Source: Archangium lipolyticum
Lineage (GTDB): Bacteria > Myxococcota > Myxococcia > Myxococcales > Myxococcaceae
Assembly: GCF_024623785.1 (NCBI RefSeq)
Contig: NZ_JANKBZ010000025.1
Coordinates: forward strand, 1 to 64,000
Length of the DNA stretch: 64,000 bases
Direction of reading: 5' to 3'
The notes under the pieces were generated by a model. The model was given only the letters and a program-made list of their open reading frames with translations. It was not told the origin of the DNA and did not search any database. Both the position numbers and the translations under genes were made by a program. Below are positions 59,700 through 64,000 of this stretch, piece after piece; position 1 is the first letter of the stretch; each line of letters begins with the position of its first letter.

Positions 59700-61124
59700 C
59701 TAGTAACTGGTCTTCAGCCAGTTGACCTTCGCCCACGTCAGCCGGCCCGCTCCCGCGCCATCAGCGGCCGTCAGCCGGGGGACGAGGGTCGATGGATCTT
59801 CCGCCGTATGGCTGTAGGGCAGGGTGGAGAAACCGTTCCAGGAGAAGGCCTTCACGGTCGCGGGAACGGGACTGAGCGGGCTCCCGGACGTGTCGCTGTC
59901 TCCCCGGAACACCACCCCATTCAGGGAGTCGATGGTGTCGACGACCCGGATCTTCCCCGTGTAGCTCGCATCCGAGGGGTCCGTCTGGTTGTTGCGGACG
60001 GGGTACTGCACGTCGAGGATGTGGGACTTCTCGACCAGGACGGCTCCGCTTTCCGTGGAGATCGCCCCATTGCTCGTCAGGTCGAAGTGGTAGCCCTTGG
60101 AGGAAATGGCTGAAGCCATGGCCGAGGTGAGCTTCTTCTTGGCCGCCCAGGCCCCCTGCGCATCCATGACGATGTTGTAGACGTGCGCGTTGCCACCGCG
60201 CAGGCGAGGCATCCGGTCCTGGATGTTCTTGTAGTAGTTGTGATGCAGCGTGATGGAGAGGTTCGCATTGCCCGAATCGAATTCGGTGGAGCCGACCAGA
60301 TGGCCCTTCTTCTGGGGCCCCGCGATCGCGATGATGTCGCTCTGGCTCAACCCCACCGCGCTGCTCCGCAGGTAGTTGTACATGGGGTAGGCGGACTTGT
60401 TCGCCTCGAGCGCATCGAACTGGCGGGTGACCCAGCTGGTCGTGCTGCCATCGTCCCCCTTGAACAGGGACCACGAAATGGTCACCCCCGAGGTGCCCTT
60501 CTTCGAGTCGACGAGGCCATCATAGGCCTTGTTGAAGGTGCAGTGATCGATCCAGACCTTGTTGTTCTCCTCCAGGGTCAGGTAGTCCCAATCATTGCTG
60601 TCGTAGTTCCCCTTGGTCTTCTCGTCCCACTCCCACAGCTCGTCGAACTCCAGGTTGCGGATGATCACGTTCGAGCTGCGCTTGATGGTGACGGCGACAT
60701 GCCGGAGCCTGGCTCCGTTGGCCGAGAAGATGGTCAGTCCATTGAAGCCATCCACATTGAGCTTGCTGACCCCCGTCTTCAGGAGCACGGGATGGGTCGA
60801 GGCCGCGTTGTGGGCGGCGAACGGAGAGACCTTGGCCGCCGCGGGGAGCTCGTTCCAGCCCAGGTCCAGATCATTCATGATCTCCACGACCCTGACGCCG
60901 GAGCCCTTCTTCAAGGCCTGCGCGAGCTCCGTGGCGTTGTAGACCTTCTTGTAGCGGGCCGTGTCCGATTCACTGATCAGGCCTCCCCCGGTGTTTCCAG
61001 CGGAGAACCCCGTGAGATTGTAGTCGGTCACGCCTGCTGCCTGGGTATCTCCCGTGGGGATGACGGAAAAAGTCAGACCCAGCACCATGGACAGACCACA
61101 GACTCCCTTGAACCTGCGCATCAT
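59700..61124 (-). CDS. Pectate lyase (PL1)
   Basis: With ATG 61124 (ribosome site GAAGGA) the 474-residue protein has a Sec signal (LSMVLGLTFSVIPTGDTQA) and a PL1 beta-helix: VVEIMNDLDLGWNE, NVIIRNLEFDELWEWD, NNKVWIDHCTFNKAYDGLVD with the calcium-binding Asp region, TLHHNYYKNIQDRMPRLRGG with the catalytic Arg, and a long C-terminal coil. It differs from the 55 kb lyase in lacking a lectin domain, so it is a paralogue or separately acquired enzyme. Confidence 0.9.
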   Translation of the reverse strand: MMRRFKGVCGLSMVLGLTFSVIPTGDTQAAGVTDYNLTGFSAGNTGGGLISESDTARYKKVYNATELAQALKKGSGVRVVEIMNDLDLGWNELPAAAKVSPFAAHNAASTHPVLLKTGVSKLNVDGFNGLTIFSANGARLRHVAVTIKRSSNVIIRNLEFDELWEWDEKTKGNYDSNDWDYLTLEENNKVWIDHCTFNKAYDGLVDSKKGTSGVTISWSLFKGDDGSTTSWVTRQFDALEANKSAYPMYNYLRSSAVGLSQSDIIAIAGPQKKGHLVGSTEFDSGNANLSITLHHNYYKNIQDRMPRLRGGNAHVYNIVMDAQGAWAAKKKLTSAMASAISSKGYHFDLTSNGAISTESGAVLVEKSHILDVQYPVRNNQTDPSDASYTGKIRVVDTIDSLNGVVFRGDSDTSGSPLSPVPATVKAFSWNGFSTLPYSHTAEDPSTLVPRLTAADGAGAGRLTWAKVNWLKTSY

Positions 61125-61258
61125 GAACGTTTCCTTCGATCGCGAAGCAGACTCCCCCCCTGTGTCATGGAATCGTTGCTTCAGGGTAACGACAAGCTCG
61201 AATGATGGGATGAGCTCCTCGTCGAGGAGCGCGGGCAATGTAACGAGAGGCCTTGTCT

Positions 61259-61316
61259 GCATCAACAGTGTTTTCCGGATTGTCTCATTTGGCATCTCTA
61301 TCAGTTCTGTTGATGC
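61259..61316. promoter_or_regulatory. Widely spaced inverted repeat upstream of pectate lyase
   Basis: GCATCAACAG (61259-61268) and CTGTTGATGC (61307-61316) are perfect inverted 10-mers separated by 38 bp, 135-190 bp upstream of the lyase start. A second hairpin, GCTCCTCG-T-CGAGGAGC, lies at 61214-61230. Either could be a regulator site. The remaining 61317-61580 holds no gene. Confidence 0.35.
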
Positions 61317-61582
61317 CTACACGAACCCAATCAAACACCTGAACCATTCTCTGGATTCGAGCATCAGCACATCAGGCGGTTCGCGTATTTTCAGAATCCA
61401 ATGTCTGTTTTCACTGCGGGTCCGCGCCAGCTCCACGGGCGGCAGGCCCACTTCGCCGCGCACCTCATGGGGGACCCCATGCCTTCACCGTTGGGCGCGG
61501 TCCGTCACGTCATGGACGCTGTAGTTCGAATTGCTAATGACGTTGGGGGCTCTGCCGTTGTGGCTGGCCGAGGCGGCTTATG

Positions 61583-61729
61583 GCTATGCGCGCGTGGGCT
61601 GGCGTGCTCTTCCTGGGTGAGTCGTGGCCCTCGCCGGTCAGCCTCACGGGGGCCATGCTCATCGTGGTGGGAATGCTGCTCTACAGCCGCATCAGCCAGA
61701 GCGCCGAGATGGAGCCCGTGGAGGGGTAG
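61583..61729 (+). pseudogene. C-terminal fragment of an EamA/DMT transporter
   Basis: A rightward frame reads AMRAWAGVLFLGESWPSPVS then LTGAMLIVVGMLLYSRISQ and a stop at 61727-61729. This is the last helix pair of a drug/metabolite transporter (AxLFLGE ... GaxLIxxGxxLxSR). The preceding eight helices are absent. Confidence 0.6.
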
Positions 61730-61733
61730 AGCT

Positions 61734-62882
61734 TCAGAACGTCCCGCTCAGCTGCAGCCCCGCGCCGCCGGGGCCCACCACTGGGGTGAGGTGGGCCTGG
61801 ATCGCGGAAGGGTGCACGGGGGCAGGCGTGCCGTCGTCGGTCAGCCCCAGCTCCGCCTTGAGCTGCTTGTTGTAGCCGTCGGCCAGCTCGCGCGCCTCGC
61901 TGGGGGTGATCGGGTGGGGGTTGATGAGGAGGGTGACCCCCAGGAGGCCGATGCCCACCCCGACGGTACCGATGCCCGCCAGCATCGTCGTCCTCGTGCT
62001 GTCGAAACGCGTTCTGTTGCGCTCGAAGCAGGCCCTGAAGTCGGGCGAGAAGGCATCGCAGTCCTCGTGCTTGGAGCTCAGGGCGGTGATGGAGAGGATG
62101 GCGCCTCCCACAATGGCGGCGCCCCCCGCGATCCCCGTGACCGTCTTGAGGGTCATCTTGCTCTGGTAGGCGTCCACCAGGTCGTTCCTGCCCAGCTTCT
62201 GGTAGAAGGCCTCGCCATCGAGCGGCTTCTTGAACTTGCCCTCGTAGGGCATGGTCCACTTGGACATCACCGCGCCGGTTCTCGTGCTCACCGCGACGAG
62301 CTCGTCGAAGCCGATGTGCCGCTGCTCGTACTGCTCGACCGCATCCGCCAGTGGCGCCACCGGGCGCGCGGGTGCCACCGGTTTGGGGAGGGCAGGGGCC
62401 TGCTGTGGGGCGGCGCTCGGCCCGGCGTCCCTGGCGGCGAGCGCCGTGCCGGCCACCGCGGAGAAGGAGCCCAGGGACTGGCCCGTGGTATCGTAGGTGG
62501 TGACCACCGCCTGGGTCAGGGCTCCGGATGCATCCGGAAACAGCCGCAGCACCACCACCCGGTCCACGGGGAACCCCGCGCCGCGCCGGACAATGGAGGC
62601 ATCATCGAGCTGCGCCACCGGGCCGAGCGCCTGGGCGTTCATCACCAACAGGGCCTTTCCGCTGGACCGTAGCGCCGCCGCCAGCGCCTGTTCGGCCTGT
62701 GCGAGCTCGGGTGTTTCGGCACCCGCGGGCACCACCATGTAACGGGCAGGAGCATCACCCAGGTGTGTCGCCAGGGTGTTGGCGGGAAAGGTGGTGCCCC
62801 AGGAGGTGGCCTCGGCGGCACGCGCGGAGGCGAGGGGCATGGAGAGCAGCAGGACGAGAGCGGAGAGAAGAGGGCGCATCAT
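61734..62882 (-). CDS. Exported protein with central membrane helices, unknown function
   Basis: The 382-residue protein starts MMRPLLSALVLLLSMPLASA, a Sec signal. An alpha/beta region (about 40-140, with LLVMNAQALGPVAQL and VDRVVVLRLFPDAS) is followed by a Pro/Ala linker, a helical part and two hydrophobic helices near 270-290 and 320-340 (TGIAGGAAIVGGAILSITAL; AGIGTVGVGIGLLGVTLLIN), then a short tail. This architecture recurs in myxobacteria without known function. The ATG at 62882 has AGAGGT upstream. It ends four bases from the DMT fragment. Confidence 0.75.
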   Translation of the reverse strand: MMRPLLSALVLLLSMPLASARAAEATSWGTTFPANTLATHLGDAPARYMVVPAGAETPELAQAEQALAAALRSSGKALLVMNAQALGPVAQLDDASIVRRGAGFPVDRVVVLRLFPDASGALTQAVVTTYDTTGQSLGSFSAVAGTALAARDAGPSAAPQQAPALPKPVAPARPVAPLADAVEQYEQRHIGFDELVAVSTRTGAVMSKWTMPYEGKFKKPLDGEAFYQKLGRNDLVDAYQSKMTLKTVTGIAGGAAIVGGAILSITALSSKHEDCDAFSPDFRACFERNRTRFDSTRTTMLAGIGTVGVGIGLLGVTLLINPHPITPSEARELADGYNKQLKAELGLTDDGTPAPVHPSAIQAHLTPVVGPGGAGLQLSGTF

Positions 62883-63134
62883 GCGAGACCTCTGCATACG
62901 GGAAGCGGAACGTGGCGTACAAGCCCCCCCGGCCTTCCCGCCCTCCATCCCCCCGCGTCCGCGCCGCTTCCTCCTGCCGCGGCTCCTGCGTCATGTTGCC
63001 AGGCCGTGCGGAGTTTTCAGCTCGGACGGCCTTCACGGGCCAGCGCCAGGTCCAGCCCTTCCTTTGCTCGGTAGTCTTTGAGTCTTCCAGGGGACGCCTT
63101 CCCGGTTGTTGAGAGGCGTGGAAAACCCATCGGG

Positions 63135-63150
63135 TGGCGGAGCCGTTGCT
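63135..63150 (+). promoter_or_regulatory. Sigma54-type promoter candidate
   Basis: TGGCGGAGCCGTTGCT keeps the GG (-24) and GC (-12) pairs with exactly ten bases between them, as in TGGCACNNNNNTTGCW. It lies 92 bp upstream of the lipoprotein gene at 63242. A GGGAAA/TTTCCC hairpin follows at about 63158-63176. The rest of 62883-63241 holds no gene. Confidence 0.35.
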
Positions 63151-63241
63151 CAGCTGCGGGAAACTCTTGTTTTCCCCTCGCCCGGCGATCGGTAGAAAGA
63201 CATGCGAAACGCCGACGCATTCTCTTCGAGGTGAAAAGACA

Positions 63242-64000
63242 ATGAAAAGCCGAACCTCATCCGCCGGGCGAGAGAGGGAACTCGTGCGGCCCCCTCAGGA
63301 CTCCGTCCTGCCCGCGTTGTTTGCGGCCATTCTTTCCCTCACCGCGTGCGACGGCGCCGGCTCGAAATCCAGCGACGGCTCGTCGCAGGCCGACCATGCG
63401 TCTCCGGAGGCCGCGCCCGTGCAGGTGTCAATGCCCGGGCTGGGAGCAACGGATTACGTACCGCTTCATGCCGCCGGCACGCAGGTGCTCGAGCAGATCC
63501 AATACACGGAGGCGGACGGAACACTGGTCACCCTCGCTGGCTTCCGTCCGACCAACCGGCATGCCCGCGAGCGAGGCGAGCCCTGGGATGCGCCCGACAT
63601 CGGCCCGGGCAACTACTTCACCTTTCCGACGTGGTATTTCCAGAACCGTACCTTCGGTCTTTTGATCCGTGACGAAGTCCCCGCCGGGCGTTCGCGCATC
63701 GAGGTCTCCCTGCGCGTGAACGACGGGACCTTCGTCGAATCGGGCTTCAGCGCCTTCCGGCGCGTGGATCCCGATATCCGGGATTACGGCTGGAAGATGA
63801 ATGTCGGCTTCGAGAATCCCCTGGAGGGCGGCAAGAACATCTGTCACTCGACCTCGGCACGGGAAGACTGCATGGTCGTGATCACCTCCAACTGGCGCGC
63901 CCCTCAGCCCAACACCCCGTTCAAGCTGGGCGACGTGATCGAGGTGACGCCCGCGCCGTTCCTCCTGCATACGGCCGACAACAAGGCCGTGATCGATGGC
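63242..64000 (+). CDS. Lipoprotein of unknown function, cut by window edge
   Basis: From ATG 63242 (GAGGT upstream) the frame stays open for 253 codons to the window end. The leader MKSRTSSAGRERELVRPPQD is followed by a hydrophobic stretch and lipobox (LFAAILSLTACDG). The mature part is beta-rich with conserved-looking segments FRPTNRHARERGEPWDAPD, FTFPTWYFQNRTFGLLIRDE and NICHSTSAREDCMVVITSNW. I do not recognise a family; a carbohydrate-binding or pilin-like beta-sandwich is conceivable. Confidence 0.75.
   Translation, partial: MKSRTSSAGRERELVRPPQDSVLPALFAAILSLTACDGAGSKSSDGSSQADHASPEAAPVQVSMPGLGATDYVPLHAAGTQVLEQIQYTEADGTLVTLAGFRPTNRHARERGEPWDAPDIGPGNYFTFPTWYFQNRTFGLLIRDEVPAGRSRIEVSLRVNDGTFVESGFSAFRRVDPDIRDYGWKMNVGFENPLEGGKNICHSTSAREDCMVVITSNWRAPQPNTPFKLGDVIEVTPAPFLLHTADNKAVIDG

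Noticed and set aside
62990..63235. Possible riboswitch in the leader of the last lipoprotein gene
   Set aside because: Several hairpins occur, but none of the conserved blocks of cobalamin, c-di-GMP, TPP or SAM riboswitches could be matched.
1..64000. CRISPR arrays, tRNA and rRNA genes
   Set aside because: No regularly spaced repeats, tRNA cloverleaf signatures or rRNA-like stretches were found on reading both strands.

Overview
This 64 kb window is high-GC bacterial DNA of the kind seen in large-genome predatory myxobacteria of the Archangium/Cystobacter group. That placement is inferred from the abundance of lipoproteins with short Cys-anchored signal peptides, secreted depolymerases joined to ricin-type, bulb-type or LamG lectin modules, thrombospondin type-3 and kelch-repeat lipoproteins, and heavy littering with transposon debris. 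No rRNA, tRNA, CRISPR array or replication origin was seen.

Layout, left to right. 0-3.9 kb: the cut end of a transposase, an N-shortened MerR regulator with an aldo/keto reductase (these two look foreign), then a divergent PadR regulator/hydrolase pair with a readable promoter and palindrome. 3.9-7.7 kb: a two-gene unit of an acyl-CoA-dehydrogenase-like flavoprotein and a DUF1989-GcvT fusion. 7.7-9.5 kb: a decayed sensor-kinase gene. 9.5-14.6 kb: a Tat-exported GMC oxidoreductase, a type-B carboxylesterase and an alpha/beta-hydrolase lipoprotein. 14.6-17 kb: a graveyard of transposase fragments and broken genes. 17-26 kb: a series of small regulator/enzyme modules: P450 facing a methyltransferase, a WYL regulator facing a truncated gene, LysR facing tautomerase-DUF4865, TetR facing an inositol-phosphatase-like protein plus a Rossmann oxidoreductase. 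Several have inverted-repeat operator candidates between them. 26-30.6 kb: more mobile-element debris around a kelch lipoprotein and an S33 peptidase lipoprotein.

30.8-39.5 kb is one gene for a 2,919-residue protein with about six LamG-like domains, a ricin-type trefoil, three coiled coils and an unassigned C-terminal region, without a signal peptide. It is the most unusual object here. 40-42 kb holds a broken LysR gene, an SPW-repeat membrane protein and a short CorA-like transporter. 42-64 kb is a secretome island: matrixin-type metalloprotease with a bulb lectin, GH5 glucanase, nuclease lipoprotein, Ig-like/haem-motif lipoprotein, GH76 mannanase-type enzyme, two PL1 pectate lyases, a royal-jelly-type propeller, an MFS carboxylate transporter and several lipoproteins of unknown function. 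The island fits extracellular breakdown of plant or fungal polymers and prey cells.

A cross-cutting observation: transposase C-terminal zinc-motif fragments (IS91-like by recognition) recur at least five times. A roughly 117 bp repeat ending near CCTATACGC lies just downstream of two of them and also occurs alone; two copies differ at only 2 of 117 positions. It appears to be the 3' terminus of one element family that has been active here. All family names come from recognition of motifs in the translated sequence; no database search was run.
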